DNA from: Marifrigoribacter sp965178585
GTDB taxonomy: Bacteria > Bacteroidota > Bacteroidia > Flavobacteriales > Flavobacteriaceae
Assembly: GCA_965178585.1 (NCBI GenBank)
Contig: OZ238267.1
Location: forward strand, 806,001-870,000
Direction of reading: 5' to 3'
DNA length: 64,000 bases
Shown: one piece after another, positions 46,694-55,961 of the stretch
How positions within the stretch are numbered: the stretch's first letter is position 1
Layout: each line of letters opens with the position of its first letter
Notes under the pieces: model-generated
What the model was told of the DNA's origin: nothing
Database searches by the model: none
Seen by the model: only the letters and a program-made list of their open reading frames with translations
Position numbers and translations under genes: made by a program

Positions 46694-46739
46694 ATAAGTT
46701 GAGATTTAAACTTCATTTAGTAATTATATTTAAAATAAA

Positions 46740-48161
46740 TTGGAAAAAGAAAAAAACGAAAAATTTAGAGATTCTATAGGTACTATAGATGATGAAGGTA
46801 AAAGAGCTTGGGTTTTTCCAAAAAAACCAAAGGGCTATTTTTATAAATACAGAAAATGGGTAAGTTATTTTCTTTTAGTATTTCTATTTGTATCTCCATT
46901 TTTAAAAGTTAATGGAAATCAATTTTTAATGTTTAACGTCCTTGAAAGGAAATTTAGCATTTTTGGATTTCCATTTTGGCCACAAGATTTTCACATTTTT
47001 GTGATAATGATGATTATTGGAGTTGTTTTTATCGTATTGTTTACGGTTGCTTTCGGAAGAATATTTTGTGGATGGATGTGCCCACAAACTATTTTTATGG
47101 AAATGGTATTCAGAAGAATTGAATACTGGATTGAAGGAGATAGAGGTAAACAAATGAAGCTTGCAAAACAAGCCTGGAATGCTGAAAAAATAAGAAAAAG
47201 AGTAACCAAATGGATTATTTTCTTTTTAATTTCTTTTTTAATTGCTAATGTTTTTCTTGCTTATTTAATTAGTGGAGATCGTTTAATTCAAGAAATTACA
47301 GATGGCCCTATGAACCATTTAAGCACCTTAATTTCTTTATTAATATTTACTGGTGTATTCTATTTTGTTTTTGCTTGGTTTAGAGAGCAAGTGTGTATTA
47401 TTGCTTGTCCTTATGGTAGATTGCAAGGAGTGTTATTAGATAATAAATCGGTAATAGTTGCCTATGATCATAAACGTGGAGAACGAGAAGAAGGAAGAGC
47501 TAGGCTTAAAAAGAATGAAGATAGAGAAGCTCAGGGAATTGGAGATTGTGTTGATTGTTCCTTATGTGTGAAAGTATGTCCAACAGGAATCGATATAAGA
47601 AACGGTACTCAATTGGAATGTATTAATTGTACTGCCTGTATTGATGCTTGTGATTCAATTATGGAAAGTGTCAACCTTCCAAAAGGGTTGATAAGTTATA
47701 CTAGTGAAGATCATATTGAGAAAAACGAAAAATTCAAATTTACTCCTAGGTTAAAAGGGTATGGTGCTGTTCTTATAATTTTAGTTGGTGTTTTAGTTGG
47801 AATGTTATTTTTAAGAAATAGCGTAGAAGCAAATATACTAAGATTACCGGGGCAATTATTTGAGCATAAGGAAAACAATATTATTAGTAATGTTTATACC
47901 TTTAAGGTAGTTAATAAAACATCTGAAGATATTGAAAACGTTAATTTTAAATTAATGTCTCATGATGGGACCATTAAATTAGTAAGTCATGATATCTTTA
48001 CAGTTCCTGCACAGGGATTATCTGAAGGGACTTTATTTATTGAAGTAAAGGCAAACTTATTAAAAGACGATAAGGAAAGGATTAATATTGGTGTTTATAG
48101 TGGAGAAATTTTAATAGAAACTACTTCAACATCTTTCTTAGGCCCAAGAAGTTATCGTTGA
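46740..48161 (+). CDS. ccoG: Cbb3 oxidase accessory protein CcoG (4Fe-4S membrane protein)
   Basis: A 473-residue membrane protein with about five spans, a GWMCPQTIFMEMVFRRIEYW signature, an ACPYGRLQ motif and two clusters of Cys (CVDCSLCVKVCP and CINCTACIDAC) for two 4Fe-4S centres. The C-terminal domain is an immunoglobulin-like soluble part. CcoG reduces copper for oxidase assembly in other bacteria. It starts with TTG at 46740, as no in-frame ATG fits; similar proteins begin MEKE. Confidence 0.95.
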   Translation: MEKEKNEKFRDSIGTIDDEGKRAWVFPKKPKGYFYKYRKWVSYFLLVFLFVSPFLKVNGNQFLMFNVLERKFSIFGFPFWPQDFHIFVIMMIIGVVFIVLFTVAFGRIFCGWMCPQTIFMEMVFRRIEYWIEGDRGKQMKLAKQAWNAEKIRKRVTKWIIFFLISFLIANVFLAYLISGDRLIQEITDGPMNHLSTLISLLIFTGVFYFVFAWFREQVCIIACPYGRLQGVLLDNKSVIVAYDHKRGEREEGRARLKKNEDREAQGIGDCVDCSLCVKVCPTGIDIRNGTQLECINCTACIDACDSIMESVNLPKGLISYTSEDHIEKNEKFKFTPRLKGYGAVLIILVGVLVGMLFLRNSVEANILRLPGQLFEHKENNIISNVYTFKVVNKTSEDIENVNFKLMSHDGTIKLVSHDIFTVPAQGLSEGTLFIEVKANLLKDDKERINIGVYSGEILIETTSTSFLGPRSYR

Positions 48162-48212
48162 CAAATTTAAAATCATACAGGTATTTATAATTTGAAGATA
48201 TAAAAAATAGAT

Positions 48213-48659
48213 ATGAAAATAAACTGGGGTACTGGAATTGTAATTAGTTTTGTAGTTTTTATAGCTTTTATCATGTATATGGTTGTTACCATGATGTCTG
48301 GTGATAAATATGATCACGATCTATCGAATGATGAATACTATAAAAAAGCAACAAATTATCAAGAAGAGATTGATGCAGAAAAAAATTCGCAATTACTTTC
48401 AGAAAATATTTTAGTTACAACCAGTTCAAAAGGAGTCGAAGTTAAATTTCCAGGAGATTTAGAGCATTCAAATATTGAAGGTGTTATATATTTTTATAGA
48501 CCTAATAATAAGGAATTGGATTTTGAGTTACCCATAAACCTTTCTAGTAATATTTTGTTTATTCCGGATGATAAAGTTGTCGAAGGTAGATGGGGTATTA
48601 CTATAGACTGGAAGTATGAAGGAGTTAATTATTTGTTTAAGGATAAGATAGTGTTTTAA
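48213..48659 (+). CDS. ccoH: Cbb3 assembly protein CcoH/FixH family
   Basis: A 148-residue protein with one N-terminal membrane segment (about 5-27, ending VVTMMSGDKYDHDL) and a periplasmic beta-rich domain, as in FixH. The YYKKATNYQEEID stretch is typical. Its stop is directly followed by the next ATG. Confidence 0.9.
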   Translation: MKINWGTGIVISFVVFIAFIMYMVVTMMSGDKYDHDLSNDEYYKKATNYQEEIDAEKNSQLLSENILVTTSSKGVEVKFPGDLEHSNIEGVIYFYRPNNKELDFELPINLSSNILFIPDDKVVEGRWGITIDWKYEGVNYLFKDKIVF

Positions 48660-49361
48660 ATGCTATATTCGGCTCTCATATTTGGTCTTTTAGGGAGTTT
48701 TCATTGTATTGGTATGTGCGGGCCAATTGCCTTTATGTTGCCTGTAGATCGTGAAAATAATTTTCGCCGTTTTAGTCAAATATTTTTATATCATTTTGGA
48801 AGAATATTTACCTATAGTTTAATTGGATTAATCTTTGGGTTTTTAGGGAAAAGCTTTTATCTGTTTGGAATTCAGCAATATTTATCCATATTTATTGGAG
48901 CAATAATGATTATAATTGTATTAATCCCTTATAAGACTTTTAATAAGTATAACTTTTCAAAACCCTTATATAAGGTCATTTCTAAAGTGAAATCTGCTTT
49001 GGGAAAAGAATTAAAAAAGAAAACAACAGATACTTTTTTAACAATAGGGTTTCTAAATGGATTTTTGCCCTGTGGATTAGTTTATATGGCATTATTTGGA
49101 GCATTAGAAACGGCTAATCCATGGCAGGGAAGTTTGTATATGTTATTGTTTGGATTAGGTACAATTCCGTTAATGACCACAGCTATTTATTTTGGAAATT
49201 TTCTAACTGGAAAAGTTAGAAGATATATAACAAAAGCAATCCCAGTAATTGTAGTGATAATGGGATTGTTATTTATTCTTAGAGGCTTAGGGTTAGGTAT
49301 TCCTTATGTGTCCCCATTACCAGTTTCCCAAGAAGTAAGTGCTGAATATGAATGTAATTAG
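48660..49361 (+). CDS. DsbD_2/sulfite-exporter-like membrane protein, cbb3-associated
   Basis: 233 residues with about six membrane spans. The N-terminal motif GSFHCIGMCGPIA and the central GFLNGFLPCGLVYMAL, each with conserved Cys, mark the DsbD_2 (UreH-like) family often found after ccoGH. A role in copper or electron handling during oxidase assembly is likely but unproven. The start abuts the ccoH stop, so translation is coupled. Confidence 0.87.
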   Translation: MLYSALIFGLLGSFHCIGMCGPIAFMLPVDRENNFRRFSQIFLYHFGRIFTYSLIGLIFGFLGKSFYLFGIQQYLSIFIGAIMIIIVLIPYKTFNKYNFSKPLYKVISKVKSALGKELKKKTTDTFLTIGFLNGFLPCGLVYMALFGALETANPWQGSLYMLLFGLGTIPLMTTAIYFGNFLTGKVRRYITKAIPVIVVIMGLLFILRGLGLGIPYVSPLPVSQEVSAEYECN

Positions 49362-49383
49362 ATTTTATTTTTCTTCACTTTAA

Positions 49384-49391
49384 TAAATTTG
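49384..49391 (+). promoter_or_regulatory. -7 element before the 49.4 kb hypothetical gene
   Basis: TAAATTTG matches TAnnTTTG, 37 bases before the ATG. Confidence 0.45.
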
Positions 49392-49428
49392 AAAAGTGTA
49401 TTTTTAACCTTCAAAAAATAATATTTTT

Positions 49429-49965
49429 ATGGAAACGATATTGGGTATTGGATCGCGAATAAACCATCCAGAATATGGGAAAGGAGTTGTTACTAATGTA
49501 ACATCAGATTTATATTGGGTTACATTTTTAGATAATGGGTTAGAGACCATACCAGTAAATGATGAATTTGAAATAGTTGATGCTGTAAATAATGAAGTAG
49601 ATACGGTTAGTTTTTCTGAAATAGAAGATAGTTTACTATCAATATTAAAAAAGTGGAGCGATGCCAGTGAAATTGTTCCTATTGCCGATAAATGGAGAGG
49701 AGGAACTATGTCATTAGAGCCAAAAGACAGAACACTATCAAATAAAGAAATTCCTATAAAAACTTTTTTTCATAAAATTGTAATGCTTCGTGATCGATTA
49801 CGAGTTATGGAACAAAAAATAAATTCGAGCAAGAATTTAGATGATCAAGAAAAAATAGATTTGCAGCAATACATTACTCGTTGTTATGGAAGTTTAACTA
49901 CATTTAATGTGTTGTTTAAAAATAACTCTCAAAACTTTAAAGGAGATAGTTCAAAAAATAATTAA
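49429..49965 (+). CDS. Conserved hypothetical protein with N-terminal CarD/Tudor-like fold
   Basis: 178 residues. The first 45 (IGSRINHPEYGKGVVTNV, then WVTFLDNG) look like the small beta-barrel found in CarD and at the C terminus of UvrD. The rest is mainly helical (FHKIVMLRDRLRVMEQKI). There is no signal peptide or membrane span. The function is unknown; a nucleic-acid or polymerase contact is possible from the N-terminal fold alone. Confidence 0.6.
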   Translation: METILGIGSRINHPEYGKGVVTNVTSDLYWVTFLDNGLETIPVNDEFEIVDAVNNEVDTVSFSEIEDSLLSILKKWSDASEIVPIADKWRGGTMSLEPKDRTLSNKEIPIKTFFHKIVMLRDRLRVMEQKINSSKNLDDQEKIDLQQYITRCYGSLTTFNVLFKNNSQNFKGDSSKNN

Positions 49966-49989
49966 TTATTAAATAGATTACAAAATATT

Positions 49990-50700
49990 ATGGAAGAAAA
50001 TCAACCCACAAACCAACAGTTTCTAGTTAGTCATTTAGAAAGTGATGCAAAAGTTGCTTTTTATAAAAAAACCTATACACATTTAGCTTTAGCAGTATTG
50101 ATGTTTGTATTGGTAGAAACTATTTTCTTTCAAATTCCACCCTTATTAGAATTTGCACTTTCCTTAACACAAGGTTGGACTTGGTTGTTAATGTTAGGAG
50201 GTTTTATGTTAGTTACTAGTTATGCCGAAAAAATGGCATTATCAACACATGATAAAAACAAGCAATATTTAGCTTTATTACTTTATGTTATAGCTGAAGC
50301 TTTTATATTTATCCCTCTTATATTTATTTCTATGATGATTGCCGAAGATGGTGGTTTGGAAATATTAAATCAAGCAGCAATTTTAACTTTATCATTATTC
50401 TCTGGACTATCAGCTGTCGTATTGTTAACTAAAAAAGATTTTTCGTTTTTAAGATCTGCTTTAGCAATAGGCTTTTTTATTGCCTTAGGACTTATTATTG
50501 CGGGTACATTATTTGGCTTTAATTTAGGGTTGTGGTTTAGTGTTGGAATGATATTATTAGCATCAGGGTCTATTTTATATCAAACTTCTAATATGGTACA
50601 TAAATATAGCGAAGATCAATATGTTGCAGCATCATTGGGTTTGTTTGCTTCTTTAATGTTACTTTTTTGGTACATTCTTAGTATTCTTAATAGAAGTTAA
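49990..50700 (+). CDS. Bax inhibitor-1 family membrane protein (YccA-like)
   Basis: 236 residues with about seven membrane spans and the family's late segment GLWFSVGMILLASGSILYQT with an Asp further on (SEDQYVAASLGLF). BI-1 proteins are linked to ion leak or to membrane protease regulation; the exact role here is not known. The gene is 24 bases after the preceding hypothetical on the same strand. Confidence 0.9.
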   Translation: MEENQPTNQQFLVSHLESDAKVAFYKKTYTHLALAVLMFVLVETIFFQIPPLLEFALSLTQGWTWLLMLGGFMLVTSYAEKMALSTHDKNKQYLALLLYVIAEAFIFIPLIFISMMIAEDGGLEILNQAAILTLSLFSGLSAVVLLTKKDFSFLRSALAIGFFIALGLIIAGTLFGFNLGLWFSVGMILLASGSILYQTSNMVHKYSEDQYVAASLGLFASLMLLFWYILSILNRS

Positions 50701-50774
50701 TCCTTCAAATTGTTTATTTACACAATAGATTTTATATTATCTAGTTTTTAGTAGTATAGCTTTTAAAATTAAAT

Positions 50775-51611
50775 TTGAACCTACTACTTCAAAACTATAA
50801 TGAATATAATTGGCTAGCTCCATATGGTTATGCTATTGTATTATTAGGTTTTGTGTTTTATTTATTTCGTGTTTTCGAAAACTTTTATGCAAATCAATTT
50901 AATAAACCACTCTTTAGAAATTATTTGGTCTATAAAAAGTTGTCAAAGGGACAACTTGTAATATTACAGCAAGAATTTTCATTTTACAATCAACTTTCTT
51001 TTAGGCATAAACGCCAATTTGAACATCGGGTAGCATCGTTTATTTCTGAAAAAGAATTCATTGGTAGAGATAACCTTCAAGTGACTGAAAGGATGAAGGT
51101 GTTGGTTTCTTCTGTAGGTTGTATGATTAGCTTTGGAAGAAAGAATTATGATTTTTCTTTAATCGAATTTATTTTACTCTATCCAGATGAGTTTTATAGC
51201 AAAATAAACGATGCTTATCATAAGGGAGAGTTTAACCCTAAAAGTAGAGTGTTGGTGTTGTCATGGAAAGATTTTGAGAATGGATATCAAATAACGAATG
51301 ACAATAGAAACTTAGGTATTCATGAATATATGCATGCGATGCATTTGGAATCAATTCAAGGAAGTGATTCAGATTCAGATAGGTTCATTAGACAATTTCA
51401 AAATATCTTAAAGCAACTGACTAAACCTGAAATAAAGGATAAACTAATTGAAACAAAGTATTTTAGAGAATACGCTTTTACAAATCAATATGAATTTATG
51501 GCGGTAATTACTGAATACTTTTTTGAGTCTCCAGAAGAATTTAAGTCACAATTTCCTGACTTATATGAGTATACTAAGAAGATTTTAAATTTTAATTTTG
51601 TTGGATATTAA
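50775..51611 (+). CDS. Zinc-dependent peptidase, MtfA family
   Basis: 278 residues with one N-terminal membrane segment (about 18-34) and a peptidase domain bearing HEYMH (His183, Glu184, His187), matching the HExxH zinc motif, and later EFMAVITEYFFESPEEF, typical of MtfA. It begins with TTG at 50775; the next in-frame ATG is far inside the domain. That TTG lies within a TAAATTTG sequence (50770-50777) resembling a -7 promoter element, so start and promoter cannot both be right here. Confidence 0.83.
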   Translation: MNLLLQNYNEYNWLAPYGYAIVLLGFVFYLFRVFENFYANQFNKPLFRNYLVYKKLSKGQLVILQQEFSFYNQLSFRHKRQFEHRVASFISEKEFIGRDNLQVTERMKVLVSSVGCMISFGRKNYDFSLIEFILLYPDEFYSKINDAYHKGEFNPKSRVLVLSWKDFENGYQITNDNRNLGIHEYMHAMHLESIQGSDSDSDRFIRQFQNILKQLTKPEIKDKLIETKYFREYAFTNQYEFMAVITEYFFESPEEFKSQFPDLYEYTKKILNFNFVGY

Positions 51612-51643
51612 AAGGGCTAACTACAAATTGTACTCAACCCTTT
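51611..51643. terminator. Terminator between convergent genes
   Basis: A stem of about 13 pairs with one mismatch and G-U pairs (outer AAAGGG/CCCTTT) between the peptidase and the T9SS gene. Confidence 0.6.
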
Positions 51644-51662
51644 AATGATTTTTAATTAATTA

Positions 51663-52787
51663 CTAGTTTTTTACTAGGATTTTTTGGGTTACACTACTTC
51701 CGTTTTCTGAAATTGCTTTTATATAATATAAGCCATTTGAGAATTGCTTAGCATCCCAATATGGTGTTTTAGAAACTATAATTTCATCTATTAGTTTACC
51801 GGAAATATTATAAACTAATAATGAGTTTATTTTATCTGCTTGATTTGAAATTAATGAAAATCGGTTTCCAATTGTAGGAGTGATAAAATTTTCGTCCAAT
51901 TCATTTTCAGGGATTGCTAGTGTTAAATCTCTAATGGCAATTGCATTAGGAGTTAACAATGTTCCTGCTGTTATAAAGTCTTCAATAAAATTAAATTCAC
52001 TATCATATCTCTTTACAGAACCTGATAAGCCAACACCTATTAAAATATCTCCATTCGGTAAAAAATCTACTCCTTCACATTGACCCACTCCAGTAATTAA
52101 GTCTTCAATAAAATCTCCATTACTATCAAATCGTTTTATAACTCCACTACTCCAATTAAAAACAATAAGATCACCATTGCCACTTTTATCAAAAAAGATA
52201 TTAGTTGGACCAGAAAGACCAGTATTAATAAATGGACCTAAATCATTTCCATCTGGATCAAACTTTTGAATGTATGACCCTCCATAAGATGAAACATAAA
52301 GATTACCTTCTATATCCCAATCTAGCCCTATACTTTGAGGTACCCCTATACTAGTAAATTCATCAACAAAAGTGCCGTCCAATTGATATCTTAAAACTTT
52401 ATTAGTTGTACTGCTCCATTGCAATATATATAGTAACCCATCTACACCTAACTTCATACGAGTAGGTCCTCCAGTTATTTCTGCAAAGATTTCTATAAAA
52501 TCGCCTGTATCAATATTATGTTTAGATATATTTCCATTAGACGCAAGATTTGAAATTAATACTGCGTTTTCATCTTCCAGAAAGAAAATGTCTTCTGGCC
52601 ATTCAATTTGATCGGATTGATTCATGACTTCTTCAGAATTTTCTCCGTTGTCATCATATTTATAAATAAACCAAGGTGGGTTATTAAATCCTCCTGCATC
52701 ACTAACCCAAACTTCAAAGTTTTGTGCAGCCATAGTAAAAAAGTTTAATGAAATACTTAAGACAAATAGTAATTTTAATTTTCTCAT
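51663..52787 (-). CDS. Secreted NHL/beta-propeller-like protein with T9SS tail
   Basis: A signal peptide (about 1-21) is followed by six or so repeats of about 45 residues with patterns like GDLIVFNWSSGVIKRFDSNGDFIEDL, typical of NHL or SMP-30-like beta-propellers. The C-terminal 75 residues (SLLVYNISGKLIDEI, then KILVKN) form a T9SS type A sorting domain. Export to the surface is inferred; ligand unknown. Confidence 0.8.
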   Translation of the reverse strand: MRKLKLLFVLSISLNFFTMAAQNFEVWVSDAGGFNNPPWFIYKYDDNGENSEEVMNQSDQIEWPEDIFFLEDENAVLISNLASNGNISKHNIDTGDFIEIFAEITGGPTRMKLGVDGLLYILQWSSTTNKVLRYQLDGTFVDEFTSIGVPQSIGLDWDIEGNLYVSSYGGSYIQKFDPDGNDLGPFINTGLSGPTNIFFDKSGNGDLIVFNWSSGVIKRFDSNGDFIEDLITGVGQCEGVDFLPNGDILIGVGLSGSVKRYDSEFNFIEDFITAGTLLTPNAIAIRDLTLAIPENELDENFITPTIGNRFSLISNQADKINSLLVYNISGKLIDEIIVSKTPYWDAKQFSNGLYYIKAISENGSSVTQKILVKN

Positions 52788-52867
52788 AACAGTGTGTTTT
52801 TAATTGATTTCTGATCTCAATTTTACATTAAACAGGTAGGATAAGAGTCACTTATTATAAAAAATCA

Positions 52868-53971
52868 CTATAAATTTATATATCTCGTGTGTTTTTTTTT
52901 TGATCTAAATTGTAAAGGAGTGCAATGGTTCTTTAGTTTAAAAGCTTTATAAAATGAATTCTTATTATTGAAACCAACATCAAAGTAAATTTGCTTAATT
53001 ATTAAATCTTCAGAATTTTTTAAGAGTTCTTCGGCTTCTATTAATCGATATTCATTAACAAAAGAATTAAAGTTTTTTCCATATTTTTTATTAATTACTT
53101 TTGAAAGTAAATGGGTGGAAAATCCTAGTTGATCTGCTAAATTAACTAACCTCAATTCATTATCAATATAAGGTTTTTTTTCTTTCATATAATTAGTGAG
53201 GTTCTCATAAAGCTCATTTAATAAAGAGTTTTCAAATGATTCTGATTTATTTTTAATAGGTAAAAACAAATTAGAAAATAATTCTCCATTAAAAATACTC
53301 GGTTCTTTATAAATAAAATAGCCGATAGTATATATGGAAATACTCATCATAAACGAAATCATATAATCCCATTCACTATTAAAAAACGAAAAATTTACAA
53401 GAATGTAATAGGAGATATAGGCTAGGATAAAAAGTGAATATAAAGAGAGCAATACTTTAGCCCATTTATCTCTAACTTTTTGTAGTTCGGAATTTAAATT
53501 TTTCTTAGAATATATTAGCCTGAACATAAGTAAGCTGTAGCAAATCATATGAATCGAAATAAACCAATGACTTATTCTAATAAAATTTAAGAATGGTATT
53601 TCCAATTTTGAAAGTTCAAGGAAATTTGACCATATTACAACATTGGGAAACAATAATATTATTGAAGGAATAAAATGTAAATTAAAATTGTAATTTATTT
53701 TTTCACCAAATAGATCTAAAAAGTATTTATATAATAAAGGTCCTGTTAAAAAATAACAAACAGGAGGTAGTATCATAAAATAAGGGATACTGTTTTCATA
53801 ATGAGTCCAATACAAAACATATTGGAATAGAATAATAGAAAAAGATAAGATTAAAAATGCAATTGGTAGGTTTTTTTTATTTCTATTTGATAGTAAAATC
53901 ACAAATAGAAATAATCCCATTACTGCTGCAAATAAAAAGCAAGATGTCCAAGTATCAAATGAAGGCTGCAT
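52868..53971 (-). CDS. AraC family regulator with N-terminal membrane domain
   Basis: 367 residues: about seven hydrophobic segments in residues 10-225, then a cytoplasmic linker and an AraC helix-turn-helix domain (about 265-365, with LADQLGFSTHLLSKVIN and FNNKNSFYKAFK). Membrane-bound AraC proteins of this kind are frequent in Bacteroidota. The signal is unknown. It is upstream of and on the same strand as the T9SS propeller gene, with an 80-base gap. Confidence 0.87.
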   Translation of the reverse strand: MQPSFDTWTSCFLFAAVMGLFLFVILLSNRNKKNLPIAFLILSFSIILFQYVLYWTHYENSIPYFMILPPVCYFLTGPLLYKYFLDLFGEKINYNFNLHFIPSIILLFPNVVIWSNFLELSKLEIPFLNFIRISHWFISIHMICYSLLMFRLIYSKKNLNSELQKVRDKWAKVLLSLYSLFILAYISYYILVNFSFFNSEWDYMISFMMSISIYTIGYFIYKEPSIFNGELFSNLFLPIKNKSESFENSLLNELYENLTNYMKEKKPYIDNELRLVNLADQLGFSTHLLSKVINKKYGKNFNSFVNEYRLIEAEELLKNSEDLIIKQIYFDVGFNNKNSFYKAFKLKNHCTPLQFRSKKKHTRYINL

Positions 53972-54039
53972 ATATTTAACTATGCAACTAAATTACAATA
54001 AATGTTATTAGGTAAGTGAATTTTTATAAATAAGGACTC

Positions 54040-54699
54040 TTATTTCAAAAGAATATTTAAATCTTCAATGGTTTTTGTAGGGTTTTCTGATCTAAAAATA
54101 TAGCTTCCGGCAACTAAAACATCAGCTCCGCAGCTAGCTAATTGCTTAGCGTTTTTATTAGTTACACCTCCATCTATTTGGATAAGTGTTGAAGCATTTT
54201 TTTTAGTAATTATTTCCTTTAGTTTTTCAACTTTAGAATACGTGTTTTCAATAAAACTTTGACCTCCAAATCCTGGATTTACACTCATAATTAAAACTAA
54301 ATCTATATCTTGAATGGTATCTTCCAAAACAGAAACATTGGTGTGTGGGTTTAAAGCAACTCCTGCTTTCATTCCTTCGGCTTTAATAGCTTGCAATGTT
54401 CTATGAAGATGTGTGCATGCTTCGAAGTGTACTGTTAAATAATCAACACCTAAGCTAGCGAAAGTTTTTATGTATCGATCAGGATCAATAATCATTAAAT
54501 GAGCATCTAGTGTTTTTGTTGCGTGTTTTGCTATGTTTTTAATAATGGGCATACCAAACGATATGTTTGGAACAAAAACGCCATCCATGACATCTAGATG
54601 AAACCAATGAGCATCACTTTGATTTACCATTTCTACATCACGTTGTAAATTTCCAAAATCAGCGGCTAAAATAGATGGGGCAATTAGTGTGTTACTCAT
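54040..54699 (-). CDS. rpe: Ribulose-phosphate 3-epimerase
   Basis: A 219-residue TIM-barrel enzyme interconverting ribulose-5- and xylulose-5-phosphate. Metal and catalytic motifs are visible: SILAADFGNL, HLDVMDGVFVPN, VHFEA, MSVNPGFGGQ and QIDGGV. A promoter precedes it on the minus strand. Confidence 0.97.
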   Translation of the reverse strand: MSNTLIAPSILAADFGNLQRDVEMVNQSDAHWFHLDVMDGVFVPNISFGMPIIKNIAKHATKTLDAHLMIIDPDRYIKTFASLGVDYLTVHFEACTHLHRTLQAIKAEGMKAGVALNPHTNVSVLEDTIQDIDLVLIMSVNPGFGGQSFIENTYSKVEKLKEIITKKNASTLIQIDGGVTNKNAKQLASCGADVLVAGSYIFRSENPTKTIEDLNILLK

Positions 54700-54746
54700 A
54701 ATGTTTTTTTAGAATATTAGTTTTTAAAACATAAAATAATGAATGA

Positions 54747-54754
54747 CAAAAGTA
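54747..54754 (-). promoter_or_regulatory. -7 element of the rpe promoter
   Basis: Minus-strand TACTTTTG, 47 bases before the ATG. Confidence 0.5.
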
Positions 54755-54823
54755 CTAATAATTATAATGAGATATAAGTTTCTAAATATTATTATAGAGC
54801 CTTTAGAAATGAATTATGTAAAA

Positions 54824-54853
54824 GAAAAAACCTCCGGTAATCAGCCGGAGGTC
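54824..54853 (-). terminator. Terminator of rpoD
   Basis: ACCTCCGG/CCGGAGGT stem with a 7-base loop; T run on the minus strand. Confidence 0.9.
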
Positions 54854-54885
54854 ATTCATCAATCAAAAAACGAACAGTATGAGAC

Positions 54886-54901
54886 TCTCACTTTCGTGAG
54901 A
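54886..54901 (-). other. Hairpin with GAAA tetraloop in the rpoD 3' untranslated region
   Basis: On the minus strand TCTCAC-GAAA-GTGAGA forms a 6-bp stem with a GNRA-type loop, between the rpoD stop and its terminator. Confidence 0.65.
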
Positions 54902-54926
54902 TATACCGTAAGTTACCGTTAGGGAT

Positions 54927-55790
54927 TTATCCCAAATATGTTTTCAAGATTTTAGATCTTGTTGTATGCTTTAATCTTCTAATTGCTTTTTCTTTAATTT
55001 GTCTAACACGTTCACGGGTAAGATCAAAAGTTTCTCCAATCTCTTCAAGAGTCATTGGGTGTTGATTACCAAGTCCAAAATATAATCGAACTACATCTGC
55101 TTCACGTGGAGTTAATGTTTCTAATGCTCTTTCAATTTCTGTACGTAAAGATTCGTGTAAAAGACTTCTGTCTGGATTTGGAGATTCGCCACTACGTAAT
55201 ACATCGTATAGGTTAGAATCTTCTCCTTCAACTAAAGGTGCGTCCATAGATACATGACGTCCAGAGTTTTTCATAGACTCTTTTACATCATTTATAGTCA
55301 TATCCAGCTCTTTTGCAATTTCTTCTGCAGAAGGTGGACGTTCATGAGCTTGCTCTAAATAAGCAAACATCTTATTGATTTTATTAATACTACCAATTTT
55401 ATTTAGGGGTAGACGTACAATACGAGATTGTTCTGCTAATGCTTGAAGGATAGATTGACGAATCCACCATACAGCATAAGAGATAAACTTAAACCCACGA
55501 GTTTCATCAAAACGTTGAGCTGCTTTTATTAAACCTAGATTTCCTTCATTAATTAAATCTGGAAGTGTTAATCCTTGATTTTGATATTGCTTAGCTACCG
55601 ACACAACAAAACGTAAATTAGCCTTTGTAAGCTTTTCTAAAGCAATTTGATCTCCAGCTTTTATACGTTGTGCTAATTCTACTTCTTCGTCTGCGGTAAT
55701 TAAGTCAACTTTTCCAATCTCTTGTAGATATTTATCTAGGGAAGCGGTTTCACGATTTGTAACCTGCTTGGTAATTTTAAGTTGTCTCAT
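54927..55790 (-). CDS. rpoD: Primary RNA polymerase sigma factor (RpoD/SigA)
   Basis: A 287-residue sigma-70 without the long region 1.1, the usual short form in Bacteroidota. Visible blocks: region 1.2 (LDKYLQEIGKVDLITADEE), region 2 (DLINEGNLGLIKAAQRFD, YAVWWIRQSI), region 3, and region 4 (TLEEIGETFDLTRERVRQIK). It directs the TAnnTTTG-type promoters listed here. The roughly 135-base 3' region holds two hairpins. Confidence 0.97.
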   Translation of the reverse strand: MRQLKITKQVTNRETASLDKYLQEIGKVDLITADEEVELAQRIKAGDQIALEKLTKANLRFVVSVAKQYQNQGLTLPDLINEGNLGLIKAAQRFDETRGFKFISYAVWWIRQSILQALAEQSRIVRLPLNKIGSINKINKMFAYLEQAHERPPSAEEIAKELDMTINDVKESMKNSGRHVSMDAPLVEGEDSNLYDVLRSGESPNPDRSLLHESLRTEIERALETLTPREADVVRLYFGLGNQHPMTLEEIGETFDLTRERVRQIKEKAIRRLKHTTRSKILKTYLG

Positions 55791-55898
55791 TTAATATATT
55801 TAAGTTAAATATTTTCTTGCCTATTGTGTTATACGTAATAAAGATGCAAAAAGTTACAAAAGGTTGTGATTTTTCTTAATTATTTTTTAATTTTAAAG

Positions 55899-55938
55899 GA
55901 AAAAACCCCCAATTTCGAATCTCGAATTGGAGGTTTTT
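55899..55938 (-). terminator. Terminator of pnp
   Basis: Imperfect palindrome (CCAATT..TCGA against TCGA..AATTGG) with T runs in both directions. Confidence 0.8.
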
Positions 55939-55961
55939 ATAATATTTATAATAGATTTAGA

